Shown here: piece by piece, positions 34,790 through 46,764 of the stretch
How the letters are laid out: every line of letters starts with the position of its first letter
Position numbering within the stretch: position 1 is the first letter of the stretch
DNA from: Nymphaea colorata
Taxonomy: Eukaryota; Streptophyta; Magnoliopsida; Nymphaeales; Nymphaeaceae
Reading direction: 5' to 3'
Assembly (NCBI RefSeq): GCF_008831285.2
Contig: NC_045146.1
Span: 16,115,149 to 16,175,148, forward strand
Length of the DNA stretch: 60,000 nt
Position numbers and translations under genes: made by a program
Notes under the pieces: generated by a model
The model's database searches: none
What the model was told of the DNA's origin: nothing
The model's input: the letters and a program-made list of their open reading frames with translations, nothing else

Positions 34790-34987
34790 CAGGGGCGGAG
34801 GGAGGGGGAGCCCGCCTGGGCTATGGCCCAGGTGAGAGTAGGATTTTTTTTTTATATTGAAAAAATCAATCTTTTTTTATTAGTTTGACCCAACCCATCA
34901 CTCCTCTTGGCCCGACCTGTCGCTTCTCTTGGCCTGACCCGCGAACCGTTTGGCTCACCTCTGAAAAAAATCTTAGCTCCGCCCCTA
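34790..34987. mobile_element. 198-bp hAT-like MITE
   Basis: Termini are CAGGGGCGGAG and CTCCGCCCCTA, inverted repeats except for the outermost base. Flanking octamers CGAAGGCA and TGAAGACG match at 5 of 8, a decayed target duplication at best. The interior contains a duplicated CTCTTGGCCCGACC / CTCTTGGCCTGACC block. A related, shorter copy lies at 59511-59637 in opposite orientation. Confidence 0.7.
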
Positions 34988-35035
34988 TGAAGACGTGCAT
35001 GCACGTGTGAATGAACTGACGTCTCAAAACAATAA

Positions 35036-36398
35036 GGGGCCGTTTGATGAACTGGAAATGTGGAATTGGAAATATATTTCTAGAAATATATTTCCTGGAA
35101 AAAATGAATGAGGAAAATCTTTTCGATTTCAATTTTGGTGTGTGTGTGATGACTGAGAAATATATTTCCAGAAATATAGTTCTGTGTTTGATAATAAGGA
35201 AACATATTTTCATATTTACATAATCTTTATACAGTTTCTTAAACACATGATGAATACAGAAATCAAGCACGTTAATGTTGTCAAATTTGAAAGCAATAAT
35301 TTGTCCTTTCACTTTCATATCTTGAATCTAGAATGCAGTTTTCAGAACAAGTATGTTTTCTATATGGCATTTCTCTCTCTCTCTCTATAGCATCTATATT
35401 AGAGATGACAATAGATAAGACATAAGGTGTTCTCTATTCATGTTCTTATCAGTACTAACAATACATTATAAGATATAAGATGAGGCATTATCCTGTTGAA
35501 CATCCACACATTCCACTCAAAAGCATAAAAATTAATTCAAGCAAGGATGGACCTTGTAAAAATGTCAATGATAATCTGAAAGTTGAAAATCACACCACGT
35601 GCCAATTGATAATGTGATAGCACTTAACAAATCCACTGTTCTATATCTGGGAGAAACATAGAAGAATCGTTCATACTTGGAAGTATAGGAAATTAAGAAA
35701 TGGGGCCTTGCCTTACTGTTGTTCTGCTTCAATTGAGAGGAGAAAATAAAAAAAGAGCCAGTATGAGCAGCAGAAAAAAGTTGTAAGCAGACAAATCCAA
35801 GTTCAGTTGTAATAGGATTTACCTGAACTAATGGACAATTTATTTCCAAATATATTTGACCTGCATTCTTGATATCTGCTCCATGCCTGTCTCCCCAAAG
35901 ATGGCGTCAGTTGTATAATTAATGCTGAAGAATGAGATCAGCTTGAACAATAGAATGCTAACAAGGATCTTAATTTGAATGCGACTTAAATCTTGAATGT
36001 CAAAACCCTCACCTTATTAAGAAGCTGATAAGGGAATCCTTCGATTGGGGAAGGTTCGTGGCAGCAGGAAAAAGGCTGCGGCTTCACGGCGCGTGAGGAC
36101 GAAGAGAGTTCCGCGTGAGGACGAAGAGCGTTGCGTGAGGACGAAGAGGTTGTTGCGGCTGCGAGAGGCGAGTGAGTGAAGAGGCAGCGAAACGCGACCG
36201 TGCCCTAACGGTCGGAAAAAAAACTCCGAAAATTTATTTCCACCCCTCTGGGTGGAATAATGTTTCCGGAAACATTATTCCGGAATCGACCTAAACGGTC
36301 GAAAAAATAATTCTGCGTTTGATACGCAGGATTTTTTTTTTTAAATTTGAATAATTTTTCCTGAGCTACAGTAGAATCCCTGCGTATCAAACGCCCCC
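35036..36398. mobile_element. 1.36-kb Harbinger-like non-autonomous element
   Basis: The left end GGGGCCGTTTGATGA and right end ATCAAACGCCCCC form imperfect TIRs. They are flanked by identical TAA trinucleotides (35033-35035 and 36399-36401). TIR wording and a 3-bp TWA duplication are the PIF/Harbinger pattern. Perfect 28-bp palindromes occur near each end (35068-35095 and 36254-36281). A GCGTGAGGACGAAGAG unit occurs three times at 36091-36148. No transposase motif is seen in the interior, so it probably depends on a partner element. Confidence 0.75.
36091..36148. repeat. Three copies of a 16-bp GC-rich unit
   Basis: GCGTGAGGACGAAGAG starts at 36091, 36113 and 36133, with spacers of 6 and 4 bases. 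It lies inside the Harbinger-like element, in a GC-rich island that could be a captured leader or promoter region. Confidence 0.85.
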
Positions 36399-36401
36399 TA
36401 A

Positions 36402-39139
36402 GTAACAGGTAGGTTTTTCTTTGTCATGGAAGAATATTAAGTTCCCTACAGGTATTAAAATTGATTGAGGTAGTAGGTTATAACGAAACAATTAAATGGA
36501 TTATACACGCAAACGGAGTACTCCGCAACTATATCTTTTTCATCAAAGTTGATGAACGTATTGATATCATGTCCTGGTACGTGGATAAATTTAAAAAGAA
36601 AAGAACAAGAGTCTGAATTAATTATATCATGTGCATGCACGTTTATGTTTGTTTTCTCCAGTTGGTGCAGCTACCCCTTTAGATTAGGGTTCATGCGGAT
36701 CTGCTGAGACCCAATGATTGATTGTGACGAAACTATGGAACTAACATCGACTTTACAATTATTTTAGAAGATAAAGCCCATTTAATTCTATTCATGGGTT
36801 CCTTTGTAAAGAGTGGTTAGACAGCAAAAACACTATGTAAATCTTACATATATATATATATATATATATTTGGGACATTCATATAGTATATAGTATATAA
36901 GTAGATTTACAAAACACTCTCATTGTTTGCAAACTAAGCAACCACTATGAATTTGGGTCTTGATGCCAAATTATACTCAAATTAGAGCAATGTGCTTTTA
37001 CTAGTTAACTAAAAAAAGGGCATTCGATGACTTGCATAGATACATGGACAACATTTTTTATTAAGAGTGAGTGAAGAGACCGTAAAGAGGGTAGAGTTGG
37101 ATGTGGATGCTTATAACATAAAAAATGCACCTAACTTGTGAAAGGGGCAGTTGGCTGAGAAGGGTTTGGGTGGTTGTTGGTCCGTTTCAATCAACCCCGT
37201 CATTCCCCATCCTCTATAATCTTACTCGAACCCAATGGGCAAAACGCAGCGTTGCCATAGGAAAGTGCATAGGATGGAGTCAGAAATTTTTTATGAGGGG
37301 GTCGAATTATAGTTGACATTCAAAATTTTGACAGAGCCGAAATATTATTGTTTAAAATTTTTAATAGAACAATTGAACTTTTTCTTAAATTAAAAAAAAA
37401 AAAAGAATTTTGAGAAGGGGCAAGGCTCCTGCCAAACTCCTTTTGACTTGGGGAGTGGTGGAGCAAAAAAAGTTTAGTTAAGAAGCATTAATTGTTTAAA
37501 TTAGGCCCTTGTATGTAAATAAATAAAAATCGGGGAGGTACCAATGTGCAAATAAAACAACTTTATATGGTTTGGTGTGGGCAAATACGCACATCAGCTT
37601 ATACAAGCTGCCACCGCTATTGAGGTCATCCGTTAGATTAACTACCGACACCTTTGTATGGGGTCTCGATAGGGCCCTCTTCTTTCTCTAGCATTGTCTG
37701 TGTGGGTCTTGGCTGGGCTACCTACAGACTTAGAACACATTAGAGTTGTCAATATTTTTTGAGTTAGTGCAATTAAAGTTTGCCTCACAATATTAATCGA
37801 TCAGTAGTACTTGCAGGCCCACGAGTTATGGTTGCGCCTCATTCAATCCCATCTAAATCCTCATGCAGCCCATAATCTCGAGGATAGGAATGGAAGGGTC
37901 TTTGGACCTCCTTTCCTAAAAACCGAGGCAGATTCACGGTACACTTTTAAACCTATTTCATATACCTGTTTAAGTTTTTAGAAAGATTAGGAATAAGGTG
38001 TAAGCGTTCCATAAATTCACATTAAAATTGAGTTAAGTCCATGAAACACTTGACGTGTGTCATGTGAATCTACTTCGATTTTAAAGTTGATTCATAAAAC
38101 ACTCACATGCTTTTAATGTCAAACTGGCCCTTAAGTGACATTTACTAACAAAAGCCTTGTGTTAATTTTTTCAACATTTGAAATAGATTTGGGAAACACT
38201 AACATAATATTTCTATTGCCAAACACCCTCTTATTCACCCCGCATCTATGAAAATGGAACCCAGAGTCAATTTCGTACCTGATCCGCGACTTGAAATCCT
38301 ATTTCATCTGGATAGAGACCAAATATAAAATCCATTATAAAATTTACAAAAGGACCAGTGTATTGAATTTATGTTGTTCGAAATATCCAGAAACTGATCC
38401 ATGATATAACCGGATCGATCTAGGTCTAGTTGAGTCTGCTCGGACCAGGGCCGGGGCAACAGGGCAGATGAGACCGAACCATTGTCATATAGGACCGGCG
38501 GAATACTCCAAATTTTCCGACCGCGACGATCCGTCGGAAAGTAAAACCCAGGCGGCGACGGAAAGGTTGGCGGTCAACCTCGCTAGGGTTGGGAAAAAGC
38601 GACTGCCCGAATTCGGTTTCCCCGTCATTTTCCCATCAAACACGCATCTTTCACGGACCTTAGAAGCCACGCCTGCCTCCGGACACCGCCGCCTAGGGAG
38701 CCGGGAAATTATTGTAGTGAAAGTTTCCCGAGAGGGGTTGTGGTTTTCGTTAAATTGAACCTGAGCCACTCAAACTTTGCAATCCTTTTGACGAGATCTA
38801 TGGAGGCGTAGTCATACTCGCCTAAGAATTCAAAGTCGAAAAAGCTCAGTCAACTTGAATGAAATGGTATTCGCAATTTATTTTTCTAGTTTTTAGTCAA
38901 TGACAGATCGTTAAAAAAATGCATCATGTGGAAAAAGTTGGAAAGCGCGTTAGGGTTTTGGAAATATGATCAAAAGATGAGACCTTAAATAAAAATGCTT
39001 GAAACCATTTTCCTACTGTCCCCGTCTCTAGATCTCCGGTGGGTCTGCTGTATTTTTTTGGGTGGTGGTTCCGTCCACTGCACTCCAAAACCGAATTGCT
39101 ATTTCCCTTGAAAATCTCTTCTCCTCTTACTTCCATCTT
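36402..39139. other. Intergenic region upstream of IRX14
   Basis: AT-rich, with a (TA)n run near 36848-36869. 37270-37465 reads like a common dispersed plant repeat (GGAGTCAGAAATTTTTTATG near the left, GGGGAGTGGTGGAGC at the right), but termini were not resolved. 38215-38235 contains GCCAAACACCCTC, mirrored by AGGGTGTTTGGCAA near 58097, hinting at a shared MITE family. 38470-38760 is GC-rich and open in two frames but unrecognised. Confidence 0.45.
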
Positions 39140-39178
39140 CTACTCTTCTTCTTCTTCTTCTTCTTCTTCTCCTTCTGT
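39140..39178 (+). repeat. (CTT)n tract in the IRX14 leader
   Basis: About a dozen TTC/CTT units lie 200-230 bases before the IRX14 ATG, in the probable 5' UTR. A TTAAATAAA near 38984 could serve as the TATA element. Confidence 0.7.
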
Positions 39179-39373
39179 TTCTTCCGTATAAAGAAACAAG
39201 GAGCAAAGCGAGATTTCAGAAACAGAGAAGAAAAAAAAAGCCCTAATTCCATCTTCATTCATCTCTCTCTCTCTCTTTGTTAACGTGCTTCTGGATTCTT
39301 TGCAAGAAGTGGAGGAGAAGAAGGGTCTGACTAGGTCAATTTGGCGAAGAAGAGAGAGGGGGAAGAGTGGAAG

Positions 39374-42371
39374 ATGAAGTCGCAGCAGGGGTCGTTCGGC
39401 CGGCGAACGAATAGCTTCCGAGGCGTACTGTCTGAGGGCGTTGCAGATGGCACCGCGAAGTCGCCGGTGGGGCTTTTCTGGCTTCTCCTTCACGGCCTCT
39501 GCTGCATCATCAGCCTCGTCCTTGGGTTTCGCTTCTCCAGGCTCATCTTCTACGTCCTCTTCTCTGCCTCCGCCACCACCAGGCTGAGTACCACCGGCAC
39601 GACAGTCGCCACTGATCTCTCTGCCCAGACTCTTCTCAACGTCCAGCCAGAGAGGCTGCTCACGCTTCAATCTGTGCCACGACCGTCGCCGCCGCCTTCA
39701 TCCCTTCAGTCGCCTCCGGCGAGGAGCAAGGTGGTGGTCGGTCGCCATGGGATCCGAATCCGGCCGTACCCACATCCGAATTCGGAAGAGGTGATGAGGG
39801 CGCACATGCTGATCGATCGGGTTCAGGCCGAGCAGAGGAGGGTTTATGGAGTGAAGAAGTGGAAGAGGTTGGTGGTGATCACTCCCACCTACGTCCGGAC
39901 GTTCCAGACCGTGCATCTTACCGGACTAATGCACACGCTGATGCTCGTCCCCGGCGACCTCACCTGGATCGTCGTAGAGGCCGGCGGAGTTTCCAACGAG
40001 ACAGCCTCGTTGATCTCCTCTTCCGGACTGGATATGGTCCATGTGGGTTTCAATGAGCAGATGCCCATCTACTGGGAAGGTCGACATCTGATGGAGGCAA
40101 GAATGCGTCTTCATGGTCTGAGGTAACTTTCGGGAACCAATTCTGTTGAATGCTGTTGCGATTTTTGATTGATTTAGATGGGCTTCTAGTCTGGTGACCG
40201 ATTTTTCTTTTCCTCACATATCTTGTTAAGTTTTCTAGTTTATAGATCAATATATGTTTAAGCATTAGTTTATTGGTCTTTTTGTGGTTTGGCCTTAATC
40301 AGAATTGTGAGGGAGAAGAGATTGGATGGGATTGTGATGTTCTGCGATGATAGCAACATGCACAGTTTGGAGTTGTTTGACGAGGTTCAGTCTGTGAAAT
40401 GGGTGGGTGCCCTTTCCGTTGGCATACTAGCACACTCTGGCAGATTGGAAGGAGCCAATGGCGGTGAGATCTCCGGTGAAAACCTTGATGGGGTTGGCAA
40501 TAAGGAGGAGGAGCAGACCGCACCTCTTCCTGTTCAGGGCCCTGCTTGTAACTCATCGGGGCAGTTGGTTGGTTGGCATACCTTTAATTCCCTTCCTTAC
40601 ATGCACAAGAGTGCTGCTTTGATCGATGATGGTGCGACTGTGTTGCCCAGAAAGCTCGAATGGGCTGGTTTTGTTCTGAATTCCAGGTTGGTATGGAAAA
40701 ATGGTGATCTGGAGGTTGGTACGAAACCAGAGTGGGTGAAAGATTTGGACGAGATCAATGAAAATGGAGATGTCTGGGAGAACCCATTATCGCTTTTGAA
40801 GGACGCTACATTTGTTGAACCGCTTGGCAAATGTGGACGAAAGGTTATGATCTGGTGGCTTCGTGTAGAGGCACGAGCGGACAGTAAATTTCCTCGAGGG
40901 TATGCTTCACTTTAGCTTACATGTGATTGATCTTCTTATACTATTTTCTGTAGGATATCTATTGCATTCGATCACTTTGCATTGGTGAAGCTTTTGCTTT
41001 TCACTTATTTCATAAGTTAGTATTCCTGTCGAGTATAGGGAATAGATCCTTTTCATAAATTTGTTGGCCTTCTTGAAATTAAATTACATCAAGACCTCTG
41101 AAATTTTCATCCATAATTTCTTTGACCTCGTTGATACAGTGACATTATTCTCACACATTTTTGTGTTTATTCTGATGATGAACTTTTCCTTGAAAACTTA
41201 GAAACTTGGATGTGAATTGAAATATGAAATTCGTGGTACTTGTGATTTTGTCTCCTAAGTTCATCGGATATTAGAAATTAGTAGTTTCAAAATGGGTGTT
41301 ACTTTGCAGAATTTAGTTAACATCATTCAAGCTTGATCCAACCTACTCTCGGGAATTTTCTTTTCCGAAACTGTTTATCTTTTCCTCATGGAATATTTCA
41401 TAGGTTGCAATTCCTTTTTCTCTGATGGTTGTTTGCAGAGCAACATGTCCCCTTCTAGAGGAAGGGCCTGTTGAACTCCTCTACGACTCTTGATCTGTAA
41501 CACGGTTAGATGCAACAAAACAAAATAAACAGAAAATAAGAATGCTGGCATAAGATAATGGAAAAATGGTACAGTCGGAGAACAAGCAAATTCTGATTCT
41601 CTGCTGATTTTGATCTTCTGTTATCTTGTCTGGTGGTCTTTTGTTCGTGTTGCTTCTCAATTTCAAATCTGTTATCCATCAATTTTATAGATCCTCCTTG
41701 TACTGATATATGTTAAGCACAAAAACATTAATTGCTCTGTTCCATGTTTTGGGGTTAAGTTGCATGAACTTATTTTTCCTGCATAAGCGCTTTTTTGGTG
41801 GGCCGCTCTCTAGTCAGAATGAAGTTTGAGAACTTTTGCTACCTTGTTAGTGGTGCGCTTCAGAGGTTTTTTGAAAGTTAGTTCTCTAGAAATGTTCCAC
41901 TTTATGCTGATTTTGTCAAAACGGCCCAGCTTAACTGTTTAAATCATATGATTGCCCTAGCAAACCCATAATCATAAAAAATTGGCTAAGCTGTTATGCC
42001 TTCACCAAGGCACTGAATTGTTAGGCCCTTTCACTAGCTGATGCAATGTTACATGTATTAGAATCAGCATTGCTACATGATTGCACATATTGTTTTGCTT
42101 TCTTACTTGTGCTGTTAATTGTGACAGATGGATAATTGATCCCCCCTTAGAGATTGTTGTTCCTGCAAAGAGAACTCCCTGGCCTGATGTGCCTCCAGAA
42201 CTTGCAAGTGTATCTACCGCAAGGAAGGGTCTAATTGGGGATCACACAGAGAAGCGTAAGGCTCCGAGAAAAAAACGTTCCACCCGCACTAAAAGGAAGC
42301 ATGGGCAACAGGAAGATGTACTACGTGGTTCTGGTGCATCTGGCGGCCATGGCCATGTAGAGAAAAGATGA
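39374..42371 (+). CDS. IRX14: GT43 xylan xylosyltransferase, IRX14 type, three exons
   Basis: IRX14-type proteins are Golgi GT43 members needed with IRX9 and IRX10 to elongate the xylan backbone of secondary walls. Exons are 39374-40122, 40303-40899 and 42128-42371, with GT-AG introns and phase-compatible joins, giving 529 residues, about the size of the Arabidopsis protein. Residues 1-30 form a short cytosolic tail with RRTNSFRG. A single membrane segment spans about 32-52 (type II topology). The GT43 domain starts near VVITPTYVRTFQ. The metal-binding site is DDS at 265-267 (CDDSNMHS), the form I recall for IRX14 rather than DDD. PVQGPACNSSGQLVGWHTFN, KLEWAGFVLNSRL, WWLRVEARADSKFPRGWIID and KRTPWPDVPPE are near-verbatim IRX14 blocks. 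The tail is lysine/arginine-rich (KAPRKKRSTRTKRKHG). The ATG at 39374 is the first ATG in this frame. No damage is seen. Confidence 0.95.
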
Positions 42372-44590
42372 TAGCTCATCTCAGCATGAAATATTGCAGG
42401 TGTGTGCAACAAAATTGTTTCAGCCCAGGATTTTAAGACCTGCATACGGTTACAGTTTGGCGAACTGTTGGCAAAGCTGATGCCTCTGGCTCATCTTTCA
42501 GAAGATTGTCATTTGAGTTTAGCTTTAACAGAAATTTGTAAGTAGTCCTGGGTATTCTTTTGATCTTGGTCGCGCAAAGCTCAAGTGTGTATTATGCTGG
42601 AATTGGGAAGTTCGGTGGTATTATGGGTACATGAAGGACGTATCACCATTGCACCGGGGTTTTACTTTGCTGATTTTTAGTGCAAGATTTTGTCAAACAG
42701 GGATCGCTTTCTGTGCTGTATCTTCACAGAACCTTCTCTATGCCCCCCCTGGTCTGTGGGGTCTGCATGGTTATTTTTAGTTGTAACCAGGGGATCTTGC
42801 GCATGCCATTTTTATAAATGAATTTAAGATTCTCTGTAGCACGCATTATGATGCTCTCTCATAATTATACTGAACATGCAACCTTGAGCTTGTCTGCGTA
42901 GAAAATAGAAAAATTTTACGATGCTCGTGCGTCGTGTGTATCCCACGAATATGTCTCATTTCATCGCACCGTGTGGTTCAGAAGCCGCAACATGCTTGTT
43001 CTGGTGTACAGTTCGCAATATCTTATTGACTTGTCGCAGAAACATGAACATGGAAGGCTGAGGCGGTCACCGGAGCACTGAGCACGATCTGTGATACGAA
43101 CTTTTACATTTTGGGTTTCCTTTCAAATTAATTAATCCTCGTCTTGTGAGCAATTGACAAGTATGTTCCCGCCTTATTGTGATCCGAAAATATTTCCATT
43201 TTTAAGATAAGCTCACATCCTTTGACTTATGAGCAGTTGGCGAAGGTGTAAATCTATGTGCCAACAAATGGCAGATAAATAGTCATTGGCTCATTCTGCC
43301 TTATATCTTTCTTTTCTTTTCTGTCTTTTTAACGTGGCTGCGCCATCCTCCTATCTAATTTTCGGGATGTGGGTATTCGTTGTTTGAATTCCTCCCAGCC
43401 ACAAACTTTTCTACTCTTTAAGGGGCGTATTTGCTCGGCCGTTAAAATTTTCCTTCGTGTGCCCAGTTGCTAATCGTGCTTTTCATGAAAACCACTTCTT
43501 CTTTAGCCATTGATCGGCTTACTCGTGGACCACAGGTCCACAATGGGTTACAACTATTTGAGCAAACTGACTGCAAAAAGTGGGGAGAGAGGGGGAAAGA
43601 TCTCTTATGCAAGGGGAAAAGAGAGAATGGCGGAAGAACCATTTGGGGACGCGTCAAGTCCCATTCGAGTGCAAGCATAATATACTTATGTTCTCATTGG
43701 CATGATCCTAATTTCACATCGTCTTTGTGTATAATCCGTACTTCAGTAGCATAGCAAATCACATGTTCAGTTAGTGTTATTTGACTTGCCCAATTCTTTG
43801 TTCAAATCTTAATTTTTGGTCCTGGTTTAGGCCTTGTTGTCCAATAACCTGAGCATATATATATTCGGTTGGTTCGTCTCACTAAGATGTCTACTTCATG
43901 CCTGTATGATATTTTTGAGATGTAATTAACGTCCATGGAAGTTCTTATACTTAATTTTTACATGGCATAGAAAGAAGTCAAAGATTACATACAATGTGTT
44001 TATTTGCATGTGCTTCTATGCTTATTGAGGCACTTATATGATTTACTACCATATCAATTTTCCTTGGCATAGTGGAGGGTACCTTCTTTGGTTCACGACA
44101 AATTCAATTTAGGGACGATCATAGTGACGCCAACATTTCCATTCAAATTTTGATGCCATGATTTGAAGTGATCGCTATTTGCTTACAATCGTTAAACGTT
44201 ATATTCTATTCCTGTTTATTTTCATAATACCAATTTAACACTCATAAAATTGTCAATCTAGAATGAAAACTAATTGGTATGGAAGACAGAAGCTGGATTA
44301 TAAAAAAGAAAATTGTACAATGGGTCCATTCATTCAAGGACTTTGTCGTTGCAAATAATGTCATACTACAAGTGCAATAATTGCAAGTCTCAATTGTCAA
44401 AGATGAGAGAGACTATATTTTGGATTTATCGAATCAGATCTCCATTGGCAATTTGACGAAGAGATATTTTTTACCACAAGGGAGTAAAGCTACCTTACCA
44501 ACTGATGTTGAAGTTGAGAATACGAAGAATTGATTCCAGATATTGTGTTTGATGTGCATAAAAATGCATCAACTTCATAGAGGCCTACCG
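42372..44590. other. 3' flank of IRX14 and intergenic sequence
   Basis: The first few hundred bases are probably the IRX14 3' UTR; no canonical AATAAA was found before about 42840. The rest has no recognisable gene. Confidence 0.5.
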
Positions 44591-44593
44591 ACG

Positions 44594-44850
44594 TTCAAAT
44601 GGAAAAAGATTGAACAATGATGCAAATGAAAGATTGACTAGAGAAGCATTAGGGAAACTATATCGATGGTGCATTAGATTGATAAGAATGAACTTTTTGA
44701 TTAGTTTGTTTCATATAAAGTATTTGAAGGGGTGGAGTAACAAAAGCTTTGACATGTTATTTGAATTGTTGTATGAAACATTTTTTACAGGTGTGCAGCC
44801 AATCAAGATTTTAACTTATTTTCGTATATCACTAAGGTTGTGTTTGATAG
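44594..44850 (+). pseudogene. CACTA (En/Spm) TNP2-like transposase remnant
   Basis: The plus frame gives ERLTREALGKLYRW and then FLISLFHIKYLKGWSNKSFD and MLFELLYETFFTGVQPIKI. This closely follows the conserved N-terminal block of plant TNP2-type transposases (LxHLKxLxGWSNKSFDMLLELLxxAFPxG), recalled from the family. Only about 80 residues survive. The frame then runs into unrelated, AC-repeat-bearing sequence. No other transposase domain or CACTA terminus was found nearby, so it is an isolated fragment. Confidence 0.6.
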
Positions 44851-44890
44851 GATCCGGAGCTGATTTTAGAGCCTTGGATCTTAAATCACG

Positions 44891-44912
44891 AACACACACA
44901 CACACACACACA
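44891..44912. repeat. (AC)n microsatellite
   Basis: About eleven AC units, followed by a short TCTCT run. Confidence 0.9.
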
Positions 44913-44919
44913 CTCTCTT

Positions 44920-45996
44920 TGGTGGAGCAGCATCTGGTTCCCGCCACAGTTTCCCACATGGATTTGTTAACGGCGCAAGAGATTGGACCTCCCCCCTCCG
45001 ATTTAAAACCGTGGATTTCTTGTTTTGAGGATTTGAAATCCTTACTTTGAATATCTAAGAGATGACAAAGGCAGGGAGTGGAAGATCAGAGTCGGAACAG
45101 TGATGACTTCATCCAGTTTATCACGAAGAAGGTTATGTAGTAACAATAATAATAATTTATTAGTTACTACTGATCTCTTTCATGGTTCTTATATTGGAAA
45201 TTTCGTAAATTCACTAGACCTTCTGTAATGCAAAATATGAGTTATCGTTGTTTTGTACTCTACATAATTAGTGACTCGTGACAACTCAATTATGGGAGAA
45301 AGTTAAGCACCCGGCACACCATGTGCAGTAAAGGAGGGAAGGAAATTTTGGTAATTTATTAAAAAGAAATGTTCTGCATAGTTTTTTGCTTTTTTTTCAT
45401 TTCCAAAATTTATCTTTACAAAAAGTTTCCTTTTTCAGTATAAATTAAGAGTATCTTAGTCATTAACCATACTATTGCCTTAATACAGTAACTTAAAACA
45501 AAGAATTCATGGTTGGATTTAAGATACTCACCAACTTAATGGTACATGGCTGTTGGAGTCAGTCGGACAAATTAGTGAGAAGTTAAGCAGGAAGGGTAGG
45601 GTTAGGAGATGAGGGAAGGGGGAAAAATTAGTTACATTTCAAAAAATTTTAATTTAGTCATCTAAAAATTCTGAAAAATATTGTTTGAGTAACCATAAAT
45701 TTATTAATACATTATTGAAGACACCCATATGAAAATGAAAAAAAAAAATTTGTAGGGTTGGTGTAGGCAACTGTCCACAACAGACCACATAAACTTCACT
45801 ATTGGTTTTCAAGCTTTTCCACTGAGATGTGTTACACAATGTTAAAAAAAAAAAATCTGACTTGATTAAGAAAGCATTAGATACAAGATTTTTATGGAAA
45901 GTAAGTGACTTGATACATATATTTGAAAACAACCAACTACCAGATTATTTTTTATTTTGTGTCGTCAAAAACTATTAGAAAATGTGTATAATTAAT
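44920..45996. other. Intergenic, nothing recognised
   Basis: AT-rich sequence with poly-A runs near 45739 and 45843. No gene or repeat partner seen. Confidence 0.55.
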
Positions 45997-46692
45997 GACC
46001 GAGTCAGGTTGGCCGAGTCACATGAGTTTAATTAATGACCGACTCTTGATGGTTGTCATGATAATTAAGCCGAGCTTGTGCATTCATGTCTCGGAAGTCT
46101 GCTAGGCCGCCTCGAAGAAAAATTCAATCACGCATGCTTTGGGCTGTCACCCCAGCAAAGAGTTTGTTTCCTCGCAAACCACAATCACTTTTGACATGTA
46201 GGGAGGGGGTTGTGCTCCTGCACTAAAAAAATGCGGTGAGTAAAGGGTTTCGGCTCTCATTCAAACGGTAGGATATCCCTCACATAATTGTACCTATGTC
46301 AACAACATTGTCTAATTTGTTTCTCAACCCAAATACAAGATCTTATAAATCTTGGGGAATATAGAAAAAGGCATATTGATTAATAATAGTTACTATATAT
46401 ATCTCGCATATATTTCCTCAGCTTTATCATTTCCCTGCCCATTAAAAAAATTTAGTTCTCTTCGTTTGTTTTCCAAAGTTTTGCTTCTGTCGACTTGTCG
46501 ATGGTCGATGATTAATTTGATTCGATATTGCAGCAGATGGGCGACCTTTTAGCATCTCTAAGTGATCTTTTAAAGAACTAATTGATGTTCCTTTAGTGTT
46601 TTATGAAAGCGTTATTCCATGCAGTAGCTGAAAAACATGAAAATTATTATAAATGCTATCTCGATGAGGCTCCTCCCAAACAAAAGGTTATC
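45997..46692 (+). repeat. Duplicated segment, copy 2 (empty MITE site)
   Basis: Counterpart of 31125-32231, without the hAT MITE: the site reads GGGCTGTCACCCCAGC continuously. Its own differences include about 30 extra bases near 46400-46430 and loss of the GATCATGTGCAAGCTC stretch near the end. It is immediately followed by a glycosyltransferase remnant that copy 1 lacks. Confidence 0.85.
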
Positions 46693-46764
46693 GTATAAAA
46701 GGCAATATTGCTCCACCTATTACGGTTGGTGATGTACTGATGTTTCTTCGGTGTTGAGAAGAAG

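Noticed and set aside
38468-38769. Open frames on both strands upstream of IRX14
   Set aside because: GC-rich region, no family recognised, no transcription signal; may be promoter sequence.
39140-39670. Minus-strand frame with acidic EEEEEE tract
   Set aside because: Shadow of the (CTT)n leader and IRX14 exon 1.
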